Below, one piece after another: positions 6,044 through 13,003 of a stretch of 15,805 nt of DNA; position 1 is the stretch's first letter, and the number at the start of each line of letters is the position of its first letter. A program made the translations under genes and the position numbers. The DNA is taken from assembly GCA_934648845.1 (NCBI GenBank), contig CAKUFS010000036.1, positions 1-15,805 of the forward strand. Reading direction: 5' to 3'. Source of the DNA: an uncultured Eggerthellaceae bacterium. Lineage in GTDB: Bacteria > Actinomycetota > Coriobacteriia > Coriobacteriales > Eggerthellaceae. The notes beneath the pieces are model-generated. The model was not told where the DNA came from, did not search any database, and was given only the letters and a program-made list of their open reading frames with translations.

Positions 6044-7222
6044 TTAGAGCTGCTTTGCGGAACCCGTACGACGGGCTGCTTCGGCAACAGCGGCAGCAAC
6101 CGTGTCGGCCACGCGCATATCCAGCGCCGAAGGAATGATGTACTCGGGCTTCAGCTCTTCATCGGAAACCAGGCCAGCAATGGCATACGCGGCGGCAAGC
6201 TTCATGTCGTAGTTGATGTCGCGCGCATGAGCGTCCAGCGCGCCGCGGAAGATGCCCGGGAATGCCAGCACGTTGTTGATCTGATTCGGCATGTCGGAGC
6301 GACCCGTGCCCATAACCTTCACGCCAGCAGCAATGGCGTCGTCGTACATAATCTCGGGCTCGGGGTTTGCCATAGCAAACACAATCGGATCGGCTGTCAT
6401 GGTCGCAATCATCTCGGGCTTCAAAACGCCTGCGGACGAAACGCCCACAAATACATCGGCACCCTGCAACGCGCGCGCCAAGTCGCCTTCAATGTTCTCG
6501 GGGTTCGTGATATCGCACAAATCCTTCTTGTAACCTTCCGTGCAGCCCTTGCGACCGTGATGCAGAATGCCATTGCGGTCAACGGCAATAACGTTCTTCA
6601 CGCCCGCCGTAAGCATCATCTTGATAATGGCTGTACCTGCAGCGCCCGGTCCATTCAGCACCACCTTGATATCGGCAATGTCCTTGCCCACAACTTTCAG
6701 CGCATTCAGCAAAGCAGCGGTAACAACAATGGCAGTTCCGTGCTGGTCATCATGGAAAACGGGGATGTCAAGCTCGGATTCAAGGCGCTGCTCGATCTCA
6801 AAGCAACGCGGCGAACCGATATCTTCCAAGTTCACACCACCGAAAACAGGAGCGATAAGCTTCACGGCATGGATGATTTCTTCGGTATCCTGCGTGTCAA
6901 GGCAAATCGGGAACGCATCAACGTTACCAAAACGCTTGAACAGAACAGACTTGCCCTCCATAACGGGCATGGCCGCAGCGGCACCGATATTACCCAGGCC
7001 TAAAACAGCGCTGCCGTCGGAAACAACAGCAACAAGGTTGCCCTTGGCGGTGTATTTATACGCGTTATTTGCATCGTTATGAATCTCCACGCACGGCTGG
7101 GCAACGCCAGGAGTGTACGCAACACTCATGTCGTCAGTTGTCTCGACCGGAACCTTGCTGGCAACCGAAATCTTGCCATGATGCTGCTCGTGCAGTTTCA
7201 GTGCCTCGGCATAGTAATCCAT
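6044..7222 (-). CDS. NAD(P)-dependent malic enzyme
   Basis: A 392-residue cytoplasmic enzyme that oxidatively decarboxylates L-malate to pyruvate and CO2 with reduction of NAD(P). The start is the ATG at 7222 (MDYYAEALKL), five bases after GGAGAGG; the frame is open further upstream only because the leader repeats lack stops. Landmarks: catalytic Tyr36 in AYTPGV, GNLVAVVSDGSAVLGLGNIG (61-80), catalytic Lys91, metal-site acids in FEIEQRL (141-147) and HDDQHGTA (157-164), the Rossmann loop GPGAAG (191-196) and MANPEPEI (284-291). Asp215 at the end of the second nucleotide-binding strand suggests NAD over NADP (inference). Length matches the short bacterial type of about 390-410 with no phosphotransacetylase fusion. 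It is monocistronic, facing away from the choloylglycine hydrolase gene. Confidence 0.94.
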   Translation of the reverse strand: MDYYAEALKLHEQHHGKISVASKVPVETTDDMSVAYTPGVAQPCVEIHNDANNAYKYTAKGNLVAVVSDGSAVLGLGNIGAAAAMPVMEGKSVLFKRFGNVDAFPICLDTQDTEEIIHAVKLIAPVFGGVNLEDIGSPRCFEIEQRLESELDIPVFHDDQHGTAIVVTAALLNALKVVGKDIADIKVVLNGPGAAGTAIIKMMLTAGVKNVIAVDRNGILHHGRKGCTEGYKKDLCDITNPENIEGDLARALQGADVFVGVSSAGVLKPEMIATMTADPIVFAMANPEPEIMYDDAIAAGVKVMGTGRSDMPNQINNVLAFPGIFRGALDAHARDINYDMKLAAAYAIAGLVSDEELKPEYIIPSALDMRVADTVAAAVAEAARRTGSAKQL

Positions 7223-7234
7223 GAAAACCTCTCC

Positions 7235-7261
7235 TTGTACTTGTTGTACTTGTACTTGTAC
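7235..7261 (-). repeat. GTACAA hexamer repeats immediately before the malic enzyme ribosome site
   Basis: On the minus strand four GTACAA units (7261-7256, 7255-7250, 7249-7244, 7240-7235) run in tandem, with one extra CAA between the third and fourth. They abut the GGAGAGG ribosome site at 7234-7228. The unit is perfect in all copies. Such short tandem repeats can change copy number by slippage, and an unstructured CAA-rich leader can also enhance translation. Confidence 0.7.
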
Positions 7262-7513
7262 CTGATTCACTTGAATGAGGTACGTCTGCATTGTGCTCTT
7301 CCGTATTGTAGGTATCTTTTTCGCGCACGCGAGAAGAAATTCCAGCTGAACGCGAAATCGACAAGAAAGCAACAATCAGCGAGCCCAGTCAACAGAAGCG
7401 AAACGAATCGCGCGCGGCCGCAACGCACGCACGAAAACGGTATACGGTATAAGAATCATCACGCAAGCAAGCATTGCGAAGAACACCGTGAACACAAGAG
7501 AAGGAGGCATGCC

Positions 7514-8521
7514 ATGTGCACATCAATTGCATTTAACGGAGCATCGGGAGCATTGTATTTCGGACGAAACCTTGACTGGGAAAGCGGATTTGGCGAAGTC
7601 CCTGTGTTTGCACCCCGAAACTGGAACTGCACCTGGGCTTTTAATGGCGATTTATCCAGCCACGGCGCACCAGCTGCTGCACAGGAAACGCAGAAGGCCT
7701 TGACGCACGCAGACGCGCCGCATGCCGTGCTGGGAATCGGTATTGTCGCACAGGACACGCCGCTGTACTTCGATTGCATGAATGAGGCCGGCTTGGCCAT
7801 GGGCGGCTTGCTGTTTGCCGGCTTCGCGCAATACGAAGCAGAACCCGTAGATGGAAAGATCAACATCGCATCGTATGAATTCCCCCTGTGGGTTACGCGC
7901 AACTTTTCCACTGTTGACCAGGTGCTTGAAGTGCTCAGCAAGGTGGCCATTATCGGTGCGCCCATTGCCGGCATGGACCCCACACCGCTGCATTGGATGA
8001 TTGTGGACAAAAACCGCTGCGTTGTGGCGGAATACACTAAGCACGGCATGCAGATTCATGACAACCCGGTGAACGTTTTAGCAAACCAGCCGACATTCGA
8101 TTGGCACTTGGAAAACCTGCGCTCGTACTACATGGTTGCGCCTGACGTGCCGCAAGCAGCCCAGTGGGGAAACGCAACCTTGGATGCCTACGGAACGGGT
8201 GCGGGCATGCGCGCGCTTCCCGGCGATTATTACTCTACGTCGCGTTTCGTGCGTGCCGCATACTTGAACGCCCACTACCCCGCTGTTGCGTCCGAGCAGG
8301 AAAACGTCACGCGCCTGTTCCGCACGCTGCAGGGCGTTTCCATGATCGAGGGCGCTTCCCGCATGAAAAACGGCAACTTCGAGAAAACCATCTACACCTC
8401 GGGTTATTCAACAGAAACGGGAAGCTGCTACTACACCACGTACAGCGATTTTGCGCTGAAGCAGTGCGCTCTGGGCGATTTTGATGCCGAAGGCACCGAG
8501 CTTGTCACGGTAAAATTGTAG
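7514..8521 (+). CDS. Choloylglycine hydrolase family protein (bile salt hydrolase or penicillin V acylase-like)
   Basis: A 335-residue Ntn-hydrolase that cleaves an amide bond, for example between a bile acid and glycine or taurine. The start is the ATG at 7514, with AAGGAGG upstream; removing Met1 exposes the catalytic Cys2, which fixes the start. Family residues present: Cys2, Arg18 and Asp21 (GRNLDW), Asn191 (ANQPTFDWH, equivalent to Asn175) and Arg244 (STSRFVR, equivalent to Arg228). Two departures: the site that is Asn82 in bile salt hydrolases (GLNFP) and Tyr in penicillin V acylases is Leu100 here (GLLFA), and there is an insertion of roughly 19 residues around 45-66 before AVLGIG, compared with my recollection of the Clostridium perfringens enzyme. 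No signal peptide, so it acts in the cytoplasm. Substrate is uncertain; bile salts, N-acyl amino acids or acyl-homoserine lactones are all possible. It is monocistronic. Confidence 0.88.
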   Translation: MCTSIAFNGASGALYFGRNLDWESGFGEVPVFAPRNWNCTWAFNGDLSSHGAPAAAQETQKALTHADAPHAVLGIGIVAQDTPLYFDCMNEAGLAMGGLLFAGFAQYEAEPVDGKINIASYEFPLWVTRNFSTVDQVLEVLSKVAIIGAPIAGMDPTPLHWMIVDKNRCVVAEYTKHGMQIHDNPVNVLANQPTFDWHLENLRSYYMVAPDVPQAAQWGNATLDAYGTGAGMRALPGDYYSTSRFVRAAYLNAHYPAVASEQENVTRLFRTLQGVSMIEGASRMKNGNFEKTIYTSGYSTETGSCYYTTYSDFALKQCALGDFDAEGTELVTVKL

Positions 8522-8534
8522 GACAACGTCAGTG

Positions 8535-8565
8535 CGACGGGCGTTAAGCTCTTTAGCGCCTGTCG
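8535..8565. terminator. 13-bp stem-loop between convergent genes
   Basis: Bases 8535-8547 pair with 8553-8565 along 13 positions, with two G-U wobbles when read as plus-strand RNA and a 5-base loop (GCTCT). GTGTTTC follows on the plus side. It lies 13 bases after the stop of the choloylglycine hydrolase gene and 25 bases before the stop of cpsB, so it can separate the two convergent transcripts. Confidence 0.65.
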
Positions 8566-8590
8566 TGTTTCGGCTGTCATAGGCGCACGT

Positions 8591-9220
8591 CTACTGACGG
8601 CAAAACGCCAACGCGCGCGCGAACGTTGCGTAATCACCTACGCGGTGCGCATCGCTTGCCACGTAATCAACCAGATCTTCGCGTAGCAAGGCGGAAGCAG
8701 TGCGACGACGCGCGTCGAACGCGCTACCTTCAATAAAGTTGGCGGAAAGTTGCAGATAGCAGCCCATATTTTTTAATTCCCGGGCGATATCGAGATTCTT
8801 TTGCACAGCGCGATAGCGCTCGGGATGCGCGATGATCACTTGCAAATCCATGCTCTGCAGCGAATAGATGAAGCGCTGCCAATTCGTAGGCATAGCATCG
8901 TCGCTTAACTCCAGCAAGAACAAGTTCGTGTCCCCGAGCGTAAACTCGGGGGCGCGCTCAATACCCAACTCAAAAAGCTTGCGCCAATTCACCTCATACC
9001 CAAGTTTCAACGAAATCCCCAGGTCGTTGGCATATTTTTCCATCTCCGAAAAAGCTGCGCGAATAAGCGAACGATCAAAAGAACTCCAACGGCAATGAGG
9101 CGTGCACATGATGATGTCAATCCCCTGCTTTTTTGCCGCGCGCAGCATATCGCGCGACTCCGTAACAGAACGCGCGCCGTCATCGACGCCCGGAAGGATA
9201 TGACAATGTAGGTCGAACAC
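8591..9220 (-). CDS. CpsB/YwqE-type PHP-domain protein-tyrosine phosphatase
   Basis: A 209-residue manganese-dependent phosphatase of the PHP superfamily, which removes phosphate from the tyrosine cluster of the BY-kinase encoded just upstream and so resets capsule or exopolysaccharide assembly. The start is a GTG at 9220, seven bases after AAAGGAG. Metal-site motifs: DLHCHILPGVDDGA (3-16, His5 and His7), CTPH (39-42), Glu76 in GYEV, AHPERY (131-136) and SDAHR (189-193). Length is somewhat under the usual 240-255 but all motifs are present. It is the last gene of the cpsC-cpsD-cpsB operon, 42 bases after the kinase. A histidinol-phosphatase-like PHP protein is unlikely given the context. Confidence 0.9.
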   Translation of the reverse strand: MFDLHCHILPGVDDGARSVTESRDMLRAAKKQGIDIIMCTPHCRWSSFDRSLIRAAFSEMEKYANDLGISLKLGYEVNWRKLFELGIERAPEFTLGDTNLFLLELSDDAMPTNWQRFIYSLQSMDLQVIIAHPERYRAVQKNLDIARELKNMGCYLQLSANFIEGSAFDARRRTASALLREDLVDYVASDAHRVGDYATFARALAFCRQ

Positions 9221-9262
9221 GCATGTGCTCCTTTGCCGTTTTCCCGCGTGCCAGCAGGAGCG

Positions 9263-10306
9263 CTATTTCTTGAACGCACCCGGAGCAAAGGGATTTTCGG
9301 ACTTCGCGCCACCACCCGCAGCATTCGCGCCCGCGGCACCAGCGCCCATTCTTGCGGCACCCGCACCGCCAGCCGCACCAGACGCATTCGCGCCGCCGGC
9401 CGCACTCACAGCGCCCCGCTTCTCGACAGAATGGCTTGCACGCGACGAAACACGGCGGCTCGTCGGCGCCTGCATTTGCTCCTGCGCCGCTTCCACGCTT
9501 ACGCCAACGCGCCGCGCCCACTCCACAACGTTATCCTCGTCAAACTCGCGCCGACTTGCAGGTGCGGGCGCTTCTTGCTCTGAAGCATCATCGCCCGCTG
9601 CATGCGTGCGCTTCTTTTTGATGCGCTTGTTCTCTTCGTTGTAATAGTAATAATAGTAGTAATCGTCGTCGCCTTTCTGGGCAAACGTGAGCACCAAGCC
9701 CAAAACACGCGCATTCGCCGCATCAAGCTGGGACAACGCATCGGCAACAGCGCGTTTTTTTGCCATGCGCTGACGAACGACCAGCGCCACGCCATCGGCC
9801 AGCGTGGACACCACAGCGGCATCCACGAACAGCGACAGCGGCGGCGTATCGATAACTACGTAATCGAACGCGTTGCGCAACGTGGCCATAAGCGCCGCGA
9901 AACGCTTCGTTGACAGCATATCCGAAGGATTCGCTACATTCGGCTCACAGTCAAGCAGGTACAAGTTCGACTGCGCCATTTGCGTTACGGCACGTTTCAG
10001 CGGAACACGACCCGAAAGAACCGCGTAGATGCCCGCGTTCGTGCGCATGCCCAAAACACGCCCCACGCTGCGGCGACGCATATCGCAATCCATAATCAGC
10101 GTGCGCTTGCCCGAACGCGCCATGGCCATGGCAAGGGCAATGGCGGTCGTCGTTTTACCCTCGTCAACGCCCGTGCTGGTAATCACAATGGTCTTTACCG
10201 GCTCGTCCACGCTTGCAAAACGGATGTTGGCAAGTAGCGTTTCGCTCTGATGCGAAAGCTCGTCGAGATCTATAGGAAGATACTTTTTCTGGTTCTTCTT
10301 CGCCAT
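9263..10306 (-). CDS. CpsD/CapB-type bacterial tyrosine kinase with internal heptatyrosine tract
   Basis: A 347-residue BY-kinase that autophosphorylates on tyrosine and, with its membrane activator CpsC, governs surface-polysaccharide polymerisation and export. Kinase domain at about 16-210: Walker A STGVDEGKTTT (44-54), Walker A' LIMDCDMRR (70-78) and Walker B YVVIDTPPL (149-157). The phosphoacceptor cluster is DDD followed by seven consecutive tyrosines (216-222, bases 9641-9661). In known enzymes this cluster sits at the extreme C-terminus; here about 125 residues follow: a basic segment NKRIKKKR, an acidic/amphipathic segment (240-285) and a Gly/Ala-rich low-complexity tail (299-336) ending in ENPFAPGAFKK. 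The tail has no domain I know. The ATG at 10306 lies two bases after the cpsC stop, so the two are translationally coupled. The reading frame is intact through the tail to a TAG stop. Confidence 0.9.
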   Translation of the reverse strand: MAKKNQKKYLPIDLDELSHQSETLLANIRFASVDEPVKTIVITSTGVDEGKTTTAIALAMAMARSGKRTLIMDCDMRRRSVGRVLGMRTNAGIYAVLSGRVPLKRAVTQMAQSNLYLLDCEPNVANPSDMLSTKRFAALMATLRNAFDYVVIDTPPLSLFVDAAVVSTLADGVALVVRQRMAKKRAVADALSQLDAANARVLGLVLTFAQKGDDDYYYYYYYNEENKRIKKKRTHAAGDDASEQEAPAPASRREFDEDNVVEWARRVGVSVEAAQEQMQAPTSRRVSSRASHSVEKRGAVSAAGGANASGAAGGAGAARMGAGAAGANAAGGGAKSENPFAPGAFKK

Positions 10307-10308
10307 GG

Positions 10309-10974
10309 CTATTTCACCTTCTTCAGCTCAGGCATGGTGCCTAAAACAGGCAGGCCAAACAGCTCTTCGGCTTCTTCGCGCGATTTCACCGTGGTGTTCA
10401 GCATGTCCATAAGCACCACAATGGCAACGGCCACAAACAGACCCGCCAGGAAAGCGACGGCCAGATACATCTTGCGATTGGGGCCACTCGGAATGTCGGG
10501 CGACGTTGCATCGTTGATGAAGTTGACCGCCTTCAAGTCCATGATCTCCACCGCGCACGAAGCAGTGTTCTTGGCAAATTCATTTGCAACGCGCTCCGCA
10601 GCCTCAGGATCGTTCGCCGTAACCGTAAGCGTGATAACGCGGTTCGTGGTGGCATTCTTAACGCCCAGCGTGTAATCCTTCAAATCCTTCATTCCCAGGG
10701 CTTTCGCCGTGGCGTTGCGCACTTTAGGCGTATCGGCAATAACGGCAATGTCGTTTGCAAGCTGCTGAGACGCCGCCGTATCGGAACTGGTTACACGGGA
10801 CTGATCCTGCGAATTTTGCGACTGCGTCAAAACGTAAAGCCCCACTTCAGAGGTATAAACATCCTCCATGAAACCAAAAGCATAAATGCCCGTTGCCAGC
10901 GTAAAGACAACAGGAAGCGCAATGACCAGCGCCAGCTTCTTGCGCAGAAGCTGCAGGAGTTCAAGTAATGTCAT
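10309..10974 (-). CDS. Wzz/CpsC-type polysaccharide co-polymerase and kinase activator
   Basis: A 221-residue membrane protein of the chain-length determinant family (Gram-positive CpsC/CapA class). Transmembrane segments at about 14-34 and 169-191 enclose an extracellular alpha/beta domain, with the typical Pro/Gly motif before the second helix (PDIPSGPNRK, 159-168). The short cytoplasmic C-terminus (192-221, EEAEELFGLPVLGTMPELKK) is the part that binds and activates the separate tyrosine kinase, which is the next gene. It sets polymer length during capsule or exopolysaccharide synthesis. It is the first gene of the cps operon; the ATG at 10974 has only a weak ribosome site (AAAGGG about 10 bases upstream). 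No glycosyltransferase, polymerase or flippase of a capsule locus is in the window. Confidence 0.9.
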   Translation of the reverse strand: MTLLELLQLLRKKLALVIALPVVFTLATGIYAFGFMEDVYTSEVGLYVLTQSQNSQDQSRVTSSDTAASQQLANDIAVIADTPKVRNATAKALGMKDLKDYTLGVKNATTNRVITLTVTANDPEAAERVANEFAKNTASCAVEIMDLKAVNFINDATSPDIPSGPNRKMYLAVAFLAGLFVAVAIVVLMDMLNTTVKSREEAEELFGLPVLGTMPELKKVK

Positions 10975-11009
10975 GGAGAAAAAGCCCTTTCGTCAAAATG
11001 ATAGACGTC

Positions 11010-11038
11010 ATATTATCTGTTCTTCACACCAGTTTCAA
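11010..11038 (-). promoter_or_regulatory. Sigma70-type promoter of the cps operon
   Basis: On the minus strand TTGAAA (11038-11033) is followed after exactly 17 bases by TAATAT (11015-11010). Both boxes match the housekeeping consensus at 5/6 or 4/6, and the promoter lies 36 bases before the cpsC start. It is the best-looking promoter in the window. Confidence 0.7.
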
Positions 11039-11233
11039 CCCGTATGGAACGGCTGGCGGGAAACTGCCGCGAACCAGCCTGTGTTCATATAGAAACAATA
11101 GTACCTTATACCTTTTTATATGGCTATCTGCCATACGGTCATCCATCGGTAACGCGTCGATAAACCCGAAACGGCGCGCATGCTTTAAGAATACACCGAG
11201 ATGCATACAAGATGCACCTAAGAATATGAAAGA

Positions 11234-11268
11234 TTGCAATAGGACAAAAAATCGCTATAAGCTATAAT
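11234..11268 (+). promoter_or_regulatory. Promoter of the flippase-pssA-psd operon
   Basis: TTGCAA (11234-11239) lies 16 bases before TATAAG (11256-11261), and a perfect TATAAT follows at 11263-11268. Either -10 could be used; the second lacks a well-spaced -35. The region lies about 40 bases before the first gene of the operon. Confidence 0.55.
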
Positions 11269-11307
11269 GAGATGCTGCACAAAAACAGGGGGGATTAATA
11301 CGCAGGC

Positions 11308-12345
11308 ATGAATAGCAAACTGAAGAAGATTCTTTGCAATGGGGCCTTCCTTTTGCTTTGCATTGGCGTGTCGGTCTACTTCGTGTTATCGGGCGAAGAT
11401 TTCGGCGCCTTAGTGAGCTATATCCGCAGCTCGTCCCAAGTTTTCTGGATTGCCGGATTTGCGCTGGTCATTGCGTTTATCCTATGCGAGTCCGTTATCA
11501 TCTTCTATCTGCTGCGCGCGTTCGGCGATGCTCCGCAGCTTTCCCACTGCTTTTTGTATTCCTTCGTGGGGTTCTTTTTCAGCTTAGTCACACCCACCGC
11601 ATCGGGCGGACAACCCATGCAGCTCGTGTTCATGAAACGAGACGGCCTAAGCCTTACCCGCTGCGTTATTGCACTGCTCATTGTGACCATCGCGTACAAG
11701 TCAGTGCTTATCCTGGTGGGCATTCTGGTACTATTCGCCTGCCCACCGTACATTGCACCCCTGCTGGAGCCCGCCATGGGGTGGATCTACCTGGGAATAG
11801 TATTGAACGTTATCTGCGTGGGCGCCATGCTTGCGCTGGTTCTTGCTCCTTCCGTTGCGAAAACTATCGTGTTTACCGCGCTACGCATCGCACGGAAATT
11901 CGTAGCGGCAGAACGCGTTGACCGTTGGCAAGCGCACCTCACGCAATCGCTTGAGAACTACAAGGAAGCCTCGCGCTTCGTGCGCGAGCACCGCATTGTC
12001 ACGCTCAACGTTATGCTCATCACGATTGTGCAGCGTTTTTTGCTGTTCGCCGTGACGTATGTTGTGTTGCTCTCGTTTGACGTGAGCAACCTTTCCCTTT
12101 TGGATGCAACGCTGCTGCAAGGCAGCATTTCCCTTTCCGCCGACATGCTTCCCCTGCCAGGCGGACTAGGCATTTCCGAGCATCTTTACAACGTAATGTT
12201 CCAGCCCATTTGCGGACAATTAACCGCCCCCACCTTGGTAATAAGCCGAGGGCTCAGTTTTTACGCCCAGCTGCTGGTATGCGCGGTGTTCTCCGCCGTA
12301 GCATATCTGGTGGTCTTTGGCGCAAAGAAAGGTAATGAAAAATGA
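11308..12345 (+). CDS. Flippase-like membrane protein (UPF0104 / LPG synthase transmembrane domain family)
   Basis: A 345-residue integral membrane protein with about eight hydrophobic segments. It resembles the N-terminal transmembrane half of MprF and the AglD2-like family, which move lipids or lipid-linked compounds across the membrane; the cytosolic lysyl-transferase half of MprF is absent. Conserved family motifs are TPTASGGQP at 95-103 and LPLPGGLGISE at 281-291. The start is the ATG at 11308: an in-frame TAA lies three codons upstream, and an AGGGGGG ribosome site is rather far (14 bases). The stop codon overlaps the pssA start by four bases (ATGA). Co-transcription with phosphatidylserine synthase and decarboxylase suggests that it handles aminophospholipid in this organism (inference). 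The substrate cannot be read from the sequence. Confidence 0.82.
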   Translation: MNSKLKKILCNGAFLLLCIGVSVYFVLSGEDFGALVSYIRSSSQVFWIAGFALVIAFILCESVIIFYLLRAFGDAPQLSHCFLYSFVGFFFSLVTPTASGGQPMQLVFMKRDGLSLTRCVIALLIVTIAYKSVLILVGILVLFACPPYIAPLLEPAMGWIYLGIVLNVICVGAMLALVLAPSVAKTIVFTALRIARKFVAAERVDRWQAHLTQSLENYKEASRFVREHRIVTLNVMLITIVQRFLLFAVTYVVLLSFDVSNLSLLDATLLQGSISLSADMLPLPGGLGISEHLYNVMFQPICGQLTAPTLVISRGLSFYAQLLVCAVFSAVAYLVVFGAKKGNEK

Positions 12346-12986
12346 TCGGCTACTATAACTACACGGTTGTCCTGACGTTTATGAGCTTGATTTCCGCTCT
12401 GGTTGGCATAACGCTTTCCATTGATGGGGTCCATTTAGGCGCAATCGCCTGCCTAGCGCTTTCCGGCTTCTTCGACATGCTCGATGGCCCCGTTGCGCGC
12501 ACGAAAAGCGACCGCAGCCACGACGAGCGCCTGTTCGGCATTCAGCTTGACTCGCTGTGCGACCTGGTGGCGTTCGGCGTATTCCCTGTGGTCATCTGCT
12601 TCAACTTGGGCGTAAAGGGCCCCATTGGATTTGTCGTGCTCATCTACTTCGCGGTGTGCGGCGTTATCCGTCTGGGATACTTCAACGTGCGCGAAACGAA
12701 TAATTTCTTCTCGGAAGAAGTCCGCGAGAAAATTTTTATCGGTCTGCCCATCACGTCAATCGCTGTGGTTTTGCCCCTGATCTACCTCCTAAGCACGTTC
12801 ATGACCGAGCAAGCATTCATTTTGGTACTGCATTTTGTGCTGCTTATTGTAGGAACGCTGTTCATTGGAAACTTCCAGGTGCACAAGCCGAAACTACACA
12901 CGCTCATTATTTTCTGCGTGTTGGTGGCAATTGCTATTGCCGCGGTTGCGATTATCGACTTCCCGCACTTGATTTTTGAGCTGTAG
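12342..12986 (+). CDS. pssA: CDP-diacylglycerol-serine O-phosphatidyltransferase (PssA-like)
   Basis: A 214-residue membrane enzyme of the CDP-alcohol phosphatidyltransferase family that joins serine to CDP-diacylglycerol to form phosphatidylserine. The catalytic signature is Asp45-x2-Asp48-Gly49-x2-Ala52-Arg53, then Gly66-x3-Asp70-x3-Asp74. Between Arg53 and Gly66 there are 12 residues where the usual motif has 8 or 9, a variant I associate with a subgroup of Gram-positive enzymes. Six or so hydrophobic segments follow, and the length is close to Bacillus PssA (about 180) plus extra C-terminal helices. The ATG lies within the last codons of the flippase gene. Phosphatidylserine decarboxylase follows 17 bases later, which supports serine as the acceptor over glycerol phosphate or inositol. 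Confidence 0.88.
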   Translation: MIGYYNYTVVLTFMSLISALVGITLSIDGVHLGAIACLALSGFFDMLDGPVARTKSDRSHDERLFGIQLDSLCDLVAFGVFPVVICFNLGVKGPIGFVVLIYFAVCGVIRLGYFNVRETNNFFSEEVREKIFIGLPITSIAVVLPLIYLLSTFMTEQAFILVLHFVLLIVGTLFIGNFQVHKPKLHTLIIFCVLVAIAIAAVAIIDFPHLIFEL

Positions 12987-13003
12987 ACGGGAAACGCGAG
13001 CAC

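Larger units (their letters stand above)
10975..11307. other. Divergent intergenic region between cpsC and the flippase-pssA-psd operon
   Basis: A 333-base region without a gene. It carries the cps promoter at 11010-11038 and the plus-strand promoter near 11234-11268. Between them is a hairpin GGCTGG (11051-11056)/CCAGCC (11074-11079), with an inner CGG/CCG pairing, placed just upstream of the cps -35 box where an activator could act. The centre (11100-11220) is A+T-rich with repeated GATGCA words. Confidence 0.5.

Noticed and set aside
5987..7003. Plus-strand open frame of 338 codons opposite malic enzyme
   Set aside because: It lies antisense to a well-conserved enzyme, has no ribosome site and has low-complexity shadow composition.
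7079..7513. N-terminal extension of the choloylglycine hydrolase frame by about 145 codons
   Set aside because: The catalytic Cys must be residue 2 after Met removal, and the ATG at 7514 has a good ribosome site; the extension overlaps the malic enzyme promoter and gene.
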